Assembly: GCA_021647345.1 (NCBI GenBank)
Contig: JAKIUX010000029.1
Coordinates: 1 to 7,898 of the forward strand
Direction: 5' to 3'
Origin: Hydrogenimonas sp.
Lineage (GTDB): Bacteria; Campylobacterota; Campylobacteria; Campylobacterales; Hydrogenimonadaceae
Length of the DNA: 7,898 nucleotides
The notes below the pieces were generated by a model. It did not search any database. It saw only the letters and a program-made list of their open reading frames with translations, and was not told the DNA's origin. The position numbers were made by a program, and so were the translations under genes. Positions 1 to 7,898 of the stretch are shown one piece after another; position 1 is the stretch's first letter; each line of letters begins with the position of its first letter.

Positions 1-922
1 CTGCTACTATCATAACAGAAAACTCCCCCGGAATTTCGAGCAGATATTTGAGCAGATTGTCGAGCATCTCTTTAGAGATATCGGGCCCAACCCTCTTTAG
101 AATCATAGCCGAAAGAACATGTAGAGCGTTGGTATCCTCAGGTACAACACTCCCCTTTCCTTGTAAAATGTCATCAAGGTCGGGAAGCTTCGATGCCGCC
201 TCTCTCCAACTAAGAAACTCCGCTGCCAGATCCTCCCCTATACTCCCTGCTATTAATGGCATCAGATGCTCCGGTTTTGGAGCCGACTTCAAAATTTTGT
301 CTACATACTCCCAGCTTCTTGGAGTTGCAAAACTTCTATGGGAAGATTTGGCGTCAAATTTAAAAAGAGCATCCGGCCTTGCTGATATGAAGCCTACTAC
401 CGACGGGTCAAACCCCTCTTTTACGGCCCATCTTCCCCACTGCTTGGCATCTATCTCCATCTCAAGATGAACAAATCTGTTGGCCAAAGGTGCCGGCATT
501 CTAAAAACCACACCCCTGTCTGCCTCTCTATTGCCCGCCGCCACTATTGCCCAACCGTCAGGCAATCTATACTCACCTATCTGCCTGTCGAGTATCAACT
601 GATAAGCACTCGCCTGCACCATCGGCGCAGCCGTGTTAAGCTCATCTAAAAAAAGAATCCCCTCCGGTTCGCTGCCGTCGGGCAAAAATGCCGGAGAGGC
701 CCAAAGAGCCTTTTTGCTCTCCTGGTCGAAAAAGGGAATACCGCGCAAATCTGTAGGATCAAGAAGAGAGAGACGAAGATCGATAAAGCCTATTTCTCGC
801 TCTTTCGCTATCTGCCGCACTATAGAAGATTTCCCGATCCCCGGCGCACCCCACAAAAATATAGGAACCCTCTGCGCCACAAGATGCTTTAAAGCATCTT
901 TTAACTCTTCCGGTCTCATCAT
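1..922 (-). CDS. MoxR-type AAA+ ATPase, 3' end outside the window (partial)
   Basis: The reading frame stays open from the start at 922 to the window edge, giving 307 complete residues without a stop codon. Visible motifs are Walker A GAPGIGKS (residues 25-32), Walker B ILFLDEL (89-95), a sensor-1-like AAGN (128-131), a likely arginine finger in PLANRF (R149) and a sensor-2-like TPRSWE (200-205). The LRLSLLDPTDLRGIP segment (49-63) is typical of MoxR-like AAA_5 ATPases. Known MoxR proteins act as ATP-driven remodelling or metal-insertion chaperones, usually with a VWA-domain partner; the substrate here is unknown. Two in-frame ATG codons (922-920 and 919-917) overlap the TGA of the preceding gene, so translation is probably coupled; the first gives an ATGA overlap and only a weak GGA precedes it. 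The most similar ATPases I recall sit beside a metallopeptidase-like/VWA protein (DUF2201, COG3864 type), which would lie beyond the window. The ATPase assignment is firm; the subfamily is inferred. Confidence 0.93.
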   Translation of the reverse strand, partial: MMRPEELKDALKHLVAQRVPIFLWGAPGIGKSSIVRQIAKEREIGFIDLRLSLLDPTDLRGIPFFDQESKKALWASPAFLPDGSEPEGILFLDELNTAAPMVQASAYQLILDRQIGEYRLPDGWAIVAAGNREADRGVVFRMPAPLANRFVHLEMEIDAKQWGRWAVKEGFDPSVVGFISARPDALFKFDAKSSHRSFATPRSWEYVDKILKSAPKPEHLMPLIAGSIGEDLAAEFLSWREAASKLPDLDDILQGKGSVVPEDTNALHVLSAMILKRVGPDISKEMLDNLLKYLLEIPGEFSVMIVA

Positions 923-2292
923 TGCCATCCGATACTCTCTTTTATGTAGTCGCCGAAAGCCTCATTTCTTTTCAAAATATTTGAAAGTTCAGCATCCATC
1001 TGATAACCAAGCAGAATCTCTATCGGTGTAGAGGGGTTGGAAGCGAGTGCAGCTGCTATATCTCTATCTTTTATTTTTGAAAAGTTTGATAGCACCTCTT
1101 TTGGAGTCGAAGGGTTTGCGGCAATGGCTATATAGAGCTCCTTGTCTCTAATTTTAAGAAGCCTCCTAAGAAGCTTTCCTTCTACTGACGGATTGGCCGC
1201 CAATAGTTTTAAAAGCTCCTTTTGGCCCGTAGATTCGATCTTCTCATATAAAGTTGCTGTAAGAGCCTCATTTTTAGCCATAGCCTCTATAACATCGATA
1301 TCGCCAGACTCAAAAAGCTTCAAAGCATCCTCTTCTTTTAGATGGATATTGCCCCCTATAGCTCTTTTAGACTCTTTGCTATAACTTTTTAGCTCGGAAA
1401 ATATGCTGTGCGCAAGAGGCTGATACTTAAGCAGTGTACATTTTATCTTCTCATCTTCGCTTTCATAAAAGAGATCATATAGATCCTTTGTCAATGAGCG
1501 ATTTTTTGCCAACCCTTCAAGAGCCTTTTCAATCTTTGTAGCCGCAAGCTCTCTTTGCATCCCCTCAGAGAGGTTAGGGTGAGCAGCCGCAAAAGAGAGC
1601 TTTCTCTCATTATCCCCTTTTGCGAAACTCTCAACTATCGATTTTGGCAAGTTCGGGTTTACAAGCAGAGCTTCATGGAGCGTAGAAGGCATCCAGTAAT
1701 CTTTGCTTCTTTGAGTGATCTCATAATCCGGTATCATATATATAGCTTCGAGCAGACTCACATTTTCAGACTCGGCCGCTACCAAAAACGGTCCCACCGG
1801 TGAAAACTCGATATTATGGTTCCTCTCAATATCTTTATAGAAGCGGGCCACCATGGTACCTGCTATATCTCTATTCTCGTCACTCTCAAAAGGGCCCTTG
1901 CCTTCCCAATCGTAAAGTTTTAAAATTTCGCAAAATAGGTCATCGCTTATAGATCTATTGTGAAGCAGTTTTATGATTCGTTCACGGTTTCTGAAAATTT
2001 TAAGGCTTCCAAGAAGCACATCTTTATCTATAGTTGATGCGTAGTGGTTTTCGAGAGTCTCTATATCGACAACAGATACCCCTTTGCGCTCCATCTCGTC
2101 ACATAGGCTCTCTTCTACAGGGTTCATCAGCCTACCTCTTATCACTAAACCGATATCTTCGTCACTCTCATCCTTGGCAAGTGTAGCACCGACACTATCT
2201 AAAAAAAGCTCCATATCTTCACTGCTCAAAGTTCTATTCTTGCCATATAGCAGAACTCTCTTGCCATTCAGGTCCGGTATACTCTTTCTCAT
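919..2292 (-). CDS. Alpha-solenoid (LRV-like repeat) protein with a possible BRCT-like N-terminus
   Basis: The product has 457 residues. The start at 2292 was chosen because it lies 13 nt after the ankyrin gene's stop and has an AAGAGA Shine-Dalgarno just upstream; the longer frame from 2385 would overlap that gene by 80 nt and read through it out of frame. Residues 205-457 form ten degenerate units of 24-27 residues, each marked by an Asn (or His/Gln) often followed by Pro: positions 212, 238, 264, 291, 315, 341, 367, 393, 419 and 443. The three units at 367, 393 and 419 are clearest (A/S-NPS), resembling leucine-rich-repeat-variant or HEAT-like solenoids. Residues 9-86 (LNGKRVLLYG, then SVGATL, LVIRG and GVSVVDIETL) have the hydrophobic pattern of a BRCT domain; this is inference. 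Residues 100-200 are unassigned. There is no signal peptide or membrane segment, so it is probably a cytoplasmic scaffold. It overlaps the ATPase gene start, suggesting that the two proteins act together. I do not recognise a named gene. Confidence 0.88.
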   Translation of the reverse strand: MRKSIPDLNGKRVLLYGKNRTLSSEDMELFLDSVGATLAKDESDEDIGLVIRGRLMNPVEESLCDEMERKGVSVVDIETLENHYASTIDKDVLLGSLKIFRNRERIIKLLHNRSISDDLFCEILKLYDWEGKGPFESDENRDIAGTMVARFYKDIERNHNIEFSPVGPFLVAAESENVSLLEAIYMIPDYEITQRSKDYWMPSTLHEALLVNPNLPKSIVESFAKGDNERKLSFAAAHPNLSEGMQRELAATKIEKALEGLAKNRSLTKDLYDLFYESEDEKIKCTLLKYQPLAHSIFSELKSYSKESKRAIGGNIHLKEEDALKLFESGDIDVIEAMAKNEALTATLYEKIESTGQKELLKLLAANPSVEGKLLRRLLKIRDKELYIAIAANPSTPKEVLSNFSKIKDRDIAAALASNPSTPIEILLGYQMDAELSNILKRNEAFGDYIKESIGWQ

Positions 2293-2305
2293 ACTATCTC
2301 TTGTC

Positions 2306-2803
2306 TCAAAATGGATTTGCCATCTTCTCTTCAAGCCAGGTCCTGGCTCTGCCTCTTCCAAGTTTTCTGGCATAGTCGGCTGCACTAAGTCCTATCTCGT
2401 CTACCGCAAAAATATCGGCTCCTTTTTCATAAAGAAGTTCCAGCATATCGACATAGTCAAAAGAGGCGGCGAGCATAGTAACGGTCATACCGCTTTTTCG
2501 TTTCGTAACGGATGGGTCCATCCCCTTTTCTATAAAAAGCTCAGCCAGATCGATTCTGTTGCACTCCACCGCTTCATCAAGGAGGCTCACACCTTCAGGA
2601 GTCGTCCATTCGAGATTGGCTCCATACTCCAACAGAAGCTCTACAACCTCTTTTGATGCGCCGCTCTTTATTGCTATTAATAGAAGCGGTTTTCCCTCTT
2701 CATCCTCACTGTTTGGGTCGCAGCCTTGCTCCAAAAGCTCTTTGAGACTCTCCAAAGAGTCTCTCTTTATCGATTCGAAAATTTTGATTGTTGAGTGATT
2801 CAT
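2306..2803 (-). CDS. Ankyrin-repeat protein
   Basis: This 165-residue protein is built almost entirely of ankyrin repeats. I count about five units, near residues 5-36, 37-70, 71-104, 105-137 and a capping unit 138-160. Recognisable helix-turn signatures include EVVELLLEYGANL, LAELFIEKGMDP and MLELLYEKGADI. Ankyrin repeats mediate protein-protein binding and have no catalytic role. No signal peptide or membrane segment is visible, so it should be cytoplasmic. It is the first gene of a cassette followed 13 nt later by the solenoid protein and then the MoxR-type ATPase, so it may be an adaptor or inhibitor for that ATPase; this is inference from position. The ATG at 2803 has no Shine-Dalgarno, while a TATAAT box ends only 7 nt upstream, so the message may be leaderless. 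The start fits because the first ankyrin helix begins a few residues later. Confidence 0.9.
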   Translation of the reverse strand: MNHSTIKIFESIKRDSLESLKELLEQGCDPNSEDEEGKPLLLIAIKSGASKEVVELLLEYGANLEWTTPEGVSLLDEAVECNRIDLAELFIEKGMDPSVTKRKSGMTVTMLAASFDYVDMLELLYEKGADIFAVDEIGLSAADYARKLGRGRARTWLEEKMANPF

Positions 2804-2810
2804 AGTTAGG

Positions 2811-2816
2811 ATTATA
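2811..2816 (-). promoter_or_regulatory. -10 box (TATAAT) of the ankyrin/solenoid/ATPase cassette
   Basis: A perfect TATAAT reads on the minus strand and ends 7 nt before the ankyrin gene's ATG. The upstream segment to about 2870 is rich in A and T, but no TTGACA-like -35 is seen at normal spacing, as is usual for sigma-70 promoters of Campylobacterota. The predicted transcription start falls at or next to the ATG. Confidence 0.6.
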
Positions 2817-2881
2817 CCGTAGGGGAGAAAGATTTGCTTACAAAATAACTTTTAACTTTTCTATTTTAACTTGGTACAGGG

Positions 2882-2958
2882 TGGTGACCCCGGCGCGATT
2901 CGAACGCGCGGCCTTCGGATTAGGAATCCGACGCTCTATCCAGCTGAGCTACGGGGTC
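2882..2958 (-). tRNA. tRNA-Arg, anticodon CCU, CCA encoded
   Basis: The minus strand folds into a complete cloverleaf. The acceptor stem GACCCCG pairs perfectly with CGGGGTC. The D arm is GCTC/GAGC, the anticodon stem TCGGA/TCCGA encloses loop TTCCTAA, and the T arm GCGCG/CGCGC encloses TTCGAAT. The anticodon is CCT (CCU in RNA), which reads the arginine codon AGG. The discriminator base is A at 2885 and the terminal CCA is encoded at 2884-2882. I see no convincing promoter in the 61 nt between fusA and the tRNA, so it may be processed from fusA read-through. It sits on the border between the core block and the cassette at lower coordinates. Confidence 0.97.
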
Positions 2959-2980
2959 TATAAAGGAGAAGACTCAGCGG

Positions 2981-3004
2981 AGAGGGGCTTAGATCGGCCC
3001 CTCT
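2981..3004. terminator. Stem-loop downstream of fusA
   Basis: AGAGGGGC (2981-2988) and GCCCCTCT (2997-3004) form a perfect 8-bp GC-rich stem around an 8-nt loop, starting 15 nt beyond the fusA stop. On the minus strand, the direction of fusA transcription, the stem is followed by CCGC rather than a run of T. On the plus strand it is followed directly by TTT (3005-3007). It may be a weak fusA terminator, a 3'-end stabilising or processing hairpin, or a terminator of antisense transcription. Confidence 0.5.
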
Positions 3005-3019
3005 TTTGCAGAAAAAATA

Positions 3020-5095
3020 TTAACCGTTTCTCTTTTTAATTATTTCGTCAGCTACATTCTTAGGCACCTCTTCATAGTGGTCAAACTCCATAGCATATGT
3101 TCCGCGACCTTGTGTTGCCGAGCGAAGATCTGTTGAGTAGCCGAACATCTCCGCAAGAGGAACGAAAGCGTTGACGATCTTATTACCGTGGCGATCTTCC
3201 ATACTGTTAATTTGACCGCGTCTTCTATTGAGGTCACCAATTACATCACCCATATAGTCTTCTGGTATCTCTACTTCAACCTTCATAATCGGTTCAAGAA
3301 TTACCGGGTTAGCCTTTTTTGCCCCCTCTTTAAAACACATAGAGCCGGCAAGCTTAAACGCCATCTCGGAAGAGTCAACGTCGTGGTAGCTACCGTCATA
3401 TAGTGTAACTTTCACATCCTCTACGGGGTAACCCGCAAGAACTCCGTTTTGCATAGCCTCCTGAACACCTTTGTCAACAGCAGGTATGAACTCTTTTGGA
3501 ACCACACCCCCTTTGATAGCGTCTACAAACTCGTAACCGCTTCCTGGCTCCATCGGCTCAAGCTTAAGGAATACATGGCCGTACTGACCGCGTCCGCCTG
3601 ACTGCTTGGCATACTTGTACTCCTGCTCAACAGGCATTTTGATAGTCTCGCGGTAGGCAACTTGCGGCTGACCTACTTCGGCTTCGACTTTAAATTCGCG
3701 CATCATACGATCAACAAGAATCTCGAGGTGAAGCTCACCCATACCTGATATAATTGTTTGACCGCTCTCTTCATCGGTGTGGACTCTAAAGCTCGGGTCC
3801 TCTTCTGCAAGCTTTTGAAGCGCTATAGACATCTTCTCTTGATCTGCTTTAGTCTTGGGCTCTACAGCAACAGAGATAACCGGATCTGGGAATTCCATAC
3901 GCTCAAGAATCACCTTCTCCTTCTCATCGCAAAGAGTGTCTCCGGTCAATGTGTTTTTAAGTCCTACGCATGCGCCGATCTCACCGGCGTGGATCTCTTT
4001 GATCTCTTCTCGCTTGTTTGAATGCATCTGAAGAAGGCGCCCGATTCGCTCTTTCTTCCCTTTTGTCGAGTTGTACACATAGCTTCCCGCATCTATCACT
4101 CCGCGATAGACACGAATAAATGTAAGCTGCCCGACGAATGGGTCAGTCATAATCTTGAAAGCAAGTGCCGCAAACGGGCCGTCATCGGTAGAGTCTACCT
4201 CTACAGGATTTCCTTCAAGATCTTCGGCATGAATGTTTCTAACCTCAGTCGGCGCAGGCAGATAATCTACGACCGCATCGAGCATAGGCTGAACACCTTT
4301 GTTCTTAAAGGCTGTTCCGCAGAGCATCGGTACCATTGTCATATCAAGAGTCGCCTGCTTGATACCATTTTTTATCTCCTCAACAGTAAGCTCTTCGCCG
4401 CCAAAGTACTTCTCCATCAGCTCCTCACTCGTCTCTGCGACGGCTTCTATTAGCTTTTCGCGGTACTCATTCGCTTTGTCAACAAGATCTGCAGGTATAT
4501 CTGTAATTTCATATTTCTGACCGAAGCCTTCATCTTCCCAAATGATAGCCTTCATCTCAACCAGGTCAACCACACCCTGGAAGTCATCTTCGGCTCCGAT
4601 AGGGATTTGAATAGGAACGGCGTTTGATTTAAGACGCTCTTTTATCTGTCTCTCTACTTCGAAGAAATCTGCGCCTATACGATCCATTTTGTTGACGAAA
4701 GCCATTCTCGGAACGCCATATTTGTTTGCCTGTCTCCAAACTGTTTCAGATTGGGGCTGAACACCGCCGACGGCACAAAAAACAGCAACTGCACCGTCAA
4801 GAACACGCATTGAACGTTCAACTTCGATCGTAAAGTCGACGTGGCCCGGTGTGTCGATGATGTTTATCTGATGATTCTTCCAAAAACATGTTGTAGCCGC
4901 AGAGGTGATGGTGATACCGCGCTCTTGCTCCTGCTCCATCCAGTCCATTGTAGCAGCGCCGTCGTGAACCTCTCCAATTTTATGAGAAAGCCCGGTATAG
5001 AAAAGAATACGCTCGGTAGTGGTGGTTTTTCCGGCATCGATGTGAGCGGCGATACCGATGTTTCGTACACGTTCAATAGGTGTTTTTCGTGCCAT
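3020..5095 (-). CDS. fusA: Elongation factor G (EF-G)
   Basis: This 691-residue protein is full length for EF-G, the cytoplasmic translational GTPase that drives ribosome translocation and, with ribosome recycling factor, ribosome recycling. GTP-binding motifs are intact: G1 AHIDAGKTT (residues 17-25), a switch I region with [11 protein letters not shown] (59-69), G3 DTPGH (81-85) with the catalytic His, G4 NKMD (135-138) and a G5-region GTAFKNKG (260-267). The rest follows EF-G domains II to V, including the domain IV segment with [14 protein letters not shown]. The ATG at 5095 is supported by the usual [16 protein letters not shown]-terminus and an AAAGGA Shine-Dalgarno (5108-5103) 7 nt upstream. 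Between rpsG and this gene lie an intrinsic terminator and a -10 box, so fusA appears to be transcribed at least partly on its own. A stem-loop and tRNA-Arg follow it. Confidence 0.99.
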   Translation of the reverse strand: MARKTPIERVRNIGIAAHIDAGKTTTTERILFYTGLSHKIGEVHDGAATMDWMEQEQERGITITSAATTCFWKNHQINIIDTPGHVDFTIEVERSMRVLDGAVAVFCAVGGVQPQSETVWRQANKYGVPRMAFVNKMDRIGADFFEVERQIKERLKSNAVPIQIPIGAEDDFQGVVDLVEMKAIIWEDEGFGQKYEITDIPADLVDKANEYREKLIEAVAETSEELMEKYFGGEELTVEEIKNGIKQATLDMTMVPMLCGTAFKNKGVQPMLDAVVDYLPAPTEVRNIHAEDLEGNPVEVDSTDDGPFAALAFKIMTDPFVGQLTFIRVYRGVIDAGSYVYNSTKGKKERIGRLLQMHSNKREEIKEIHAGEIGACVGLKNTLTGDTLCDEKEKVILERMEFPDPVISVAVEPKTKADQEKMSIALQKLAEEDPSFRVHTDEESGQTIISGMGELHLEILVDRMMREFKVEAEVGQPQVAYRETIKMPVEQEYKYAKQSGGRGQYGHVFLKLEPMEPGSGYEFVDAIKGGVVPKEFIPAVDKGVQEAMQNGVLAGYPVEDVKVTLYDGSYHDVDSSEMAFKLAGSMCFKEGAKKANPVILEPIMKVEVEIPEDYMGDVIGDLNRRRGQINSMEDRHGNKIVNAFVPLAEMFGYSTDLRSATQGRGTYAMEFDHYEEVPKNVADEIIKKRNG

Positions 5096-5131
5096 CGTTG
5101 TTTCCTTTAAGCATTGGTAAATTTTGTCGTG

Positions 5132-5137
5132 ATTATA
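5132..5137 (-). promoter_or_regulatory. -10 box (TATAAT) of a fusA promoter
   Basis: A perfect TATAAT on the minus strand lies 36 nt upstream of the fusA ATG and just after the rpsG terminator. It predicts a transcription start near 5125 and a leader of about 30 nt containing the Shine-Dalgarno at 5108-5103. No clear -35 is visible; the T-run of the terminator lies upstream, consistent with AT-rich upstream elements used in Campylobacterota. Confidence 0.6.
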
Positions 5138-5151
5138 GCGAAGTGAAGTTT

Positions 5152-5182
5152 AAAAATGCCCAAACAGGCAGAGCCTGCTTGG
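5152..5182 (-). terminator. Rho-independent terminator after rpsG
   Basis: Read on the minus strand, CCAAGCAGGC pairs with GCCTGTTTGG (10 bp including one G-U pair) around a TCT loop; the arms are 5173-5182 and 5160-5169. The stem is followed by GCA and TTTTT (5156-5152). It begins 30 nt after the rpsG stop and points the right way to end the rpsL-rpsG transcript before fusA. A smaller imperfect hairpin (5192-5210) lies between it and the rpsG stop. Confidence 0.75.
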
Positions 5183-5212
5183 ATAGAAGGTGATTTCGGG
5201 AGTCCGAATCGC

Positions 5213-5692
<480 letters not shown>

Positions 5693-5705
5693 CTACTTCT
5701 TAAAA

Positions 5706-6077
5706 TTATTTGGGGCGTTTCGCGCCATATTTAGAACGTGAAACGCGTCTATTTGCAACGCCAGCGGTATCGAGCGCGCCTCGCACTATGTGATACTTAA
5801 CACCAGGAAGGTCTTTTACACGTCCGCCTCTGACAAGCACGATAGAGTGCTCTTGGAGGTTGTGTCCCTCTCCAGGAATGTAGCTGATCACTTCGAATCC
5901 GCTTGTAAGGCGCACTTTTGCTACCTTTCTCAAAGCCGAGTTGGGCTTTTTTGGGGTAGTCGTATAGACACGCGTACAGACTCCGCGTCGCTGTGGGCAC
6001 TTAACGAGCGCTGGAGATTTAGATTTTTTGATTACCTTTTTTCGCTCTTTTCGAACAAGTTGGTTGATGGTAGGCAC
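5706..6077 (-). CDS. rpsL: 30S ribosomal protein S12
   Basis: The 123-residue product is full-length S12, the decoding-centre protein that helps control translational accuracy. Landmarks are the [20 protein letters not shown] segment (27-46), the [10 protein letters not shown] segment and [10 protein letters not shown] (84-93). The two loops linked to streptomycin response are wild type, with lysines at 43 and 88, and the aspartate that RimO methylthiolates in other bacteria is present at 89, so this allele is not expected to confer streptomycin resistance. The start is GTG at 6077: the codon just upstream in frame is TGA, which rules out an earlier start, and AAAGGA (6089-6084) lies 6 nt upstream. 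It precedes rpsG by 25 nt and follows rpoC after a 134-nt spacer. Confidence 0.98.
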   Translation of the reverse strand: MPTINQLVRKERKKVIKKSKSPALVKCPQRRGVCTRVYTTTPKKPNSALRKVAKVRLTSGFEVISYIPGEGHNLQEHSIVLVRGGRVKDLPGVKYHIVRGALDTAGVANRRVSRSKYGAKRPK

Positions 6078-6083
6078 TCAAAT

Positions 6084-6089
6084 TCCTTT
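6084..6089 (-). promoter_or_regulatory. Shine-Dalgarno that fixes the rpsL GTG start
   Basis: AAAGGA on the minus strand lies 6 nt before GTG at 6077. With the in-frame TGA at 6080-6078 immediately before that GTG, it fixes the start of S12 at a non-ATG codon. Confidence 0.8.
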
Positions 6090-6139
6090 CTTGATTTTGA
6101 ATCTACTTGAAAATGATGGCAAATAATAGCCAAACAAAT

Positions 6140-6145
6140 ATTATA
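6140..6145 (-). promoter_or_regulatory. Candidate -10 box of an rpsL-rpsG promoter
   Basis: TATAAT occurs on the minus strand in a very AT-rich stretch of the rpoC-rpsL spacer, 62 nt before the rpsL start; the transcription start would be near 6133. A second, weaker candidate (TATTAT, 6128-6123) lies closer to the gene. No -35 is visible for either. In such AT-rich DNA a chance match is possible, so this is tentative. Confidence 0.4.
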
Positions 6146-6148
6146 TTT

Positions 6149-6163
6149 TACTTAAATTAAGTA
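6149..6163. repeat. AT-rich 15-nt palindrome in the rpoC-rpsL spacer
   Basis: TACTTAA (6149-6155), a single A, then TTAAGTA (6157-6163) form a perfect inverted repeat directly upstream of the -10 candidate of rpsL. Its position fits an operator or an AT-rich upstream element, but such short palindromes arise easily in AT-rich DNA. No regulator can be named. Confidence 0.35.
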
Positions 6164-6182
6164 TATTTTAAAGATACTTCTC

Positions 6183-6210
6183 CCGACTGCCCCTCTTTAC
6201 GGGCAGTCGG
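6183..6210 (-). terminator. Perfect 10-bp stem-loop right after the rpoC stop
   Basis: CCGACTGCCC and GGGCAGTCGG (arms 6183-6192 and 6201-6210) form a perfect 10-bp stem with an 8-nt loop. It starts one base after the rpoC TGA. No uninterrupted T-run follows on the minus strand; the next bases are GAGAAGTATCTTT. It may be a partial terminator or attenuator, or an RNA processing or stability hairpin at the end of the rpoC message. Confidence 0.55.
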
Positions 6211-6211
6211 C

Positions 6212-7898
<1,687 letters not shown>

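Noticed and set aside
48..1031. Plus-strand open frames opposite the ATPase gene
   Set aside because: The minus strand encodes intact AAA+ motifs throughout; the plus frames are short and without family features.
2293..2385. Upstream extension of the solenoid protein to an ATG at 2385
   Set aside because: It would overlap the end of the ankyrin gene by 80 nt in another frame, its first 31 residues look like an out-of-frame shadow, and the ATG at 2292 has a Shine-Dalgarno.
2084..2656. 190-residue plus-strand open frame across the ankyrin/solenoid junction
   Set aside because: Low-complexity Ser/Leu-rich shadow of two minus-strand genes with clear repeat structure.
2850..2872. Two copies of TTTTAACTT offset by 14 nt, possible operator or terminator of the tRNA transcript
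   Set aside because: Very AT-rich and short; no GC-rich stem, so chance similarity is likely.

Overview
The window looks like a piece of a Campylobacterota (Epsilonproteobacteria) chromosome. The evidence is the gene order rpoC-rpsL-rpsG-fusA, protein sequences typical of that group (notably the RpoC C-terminal region), moderate GC content, and promoters with a good TATAAT -10 box but no recognisable -35. I cannot resolve the genus. Every gene I can support lies on the minus strand, so transcription runs from high to low coordinates.

The right part (about 3020-7898) is the core transcription and translation block: the 3' part of rpoC (RNA polymerase beta'), rpsL (S12), rpsG (S7) and fusA (EF-G). 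The block is not one smooth operon. A perfect 10-bp hairpin follows the rpoC stop and an AT-rich leader with a -10 candidate precedes rpsL. Between rpsG and fusA there is a convincing intrinsic terminator, then a TATAAT box and a Shine-Dalgarno sequence, so fusA probably has its own promoter. A stem-loop follows fusA, then a tRNA-Arg(CCU) gene with encoded CCA.

The left part (1-2820) is a tight three-gene cassette on the 3' side of the tRNA: a small ankyrin-repeat protein whose ATG lies only 7 nt after a TATAAT box (possibly a leaderless message), a 457-residue protein with a possible BRCT-like N-terminus and a ten-unit alpha-solenoid of about 26 residues per unit (LRV-like), and a MoxR-type AAA+ ATPase cut off by the window edge. 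Genes one and two are 13 nt apart; genes two and three overlap at the stop/start. This suggests one transcription unit: an ATPase plus two repeat-protein partners. MoxR ATPases usually work with a VWA-domain partner, which would be expected just outside the window, downstream of the ATPase. The cassette is the least described part of the window; its function is unknown.
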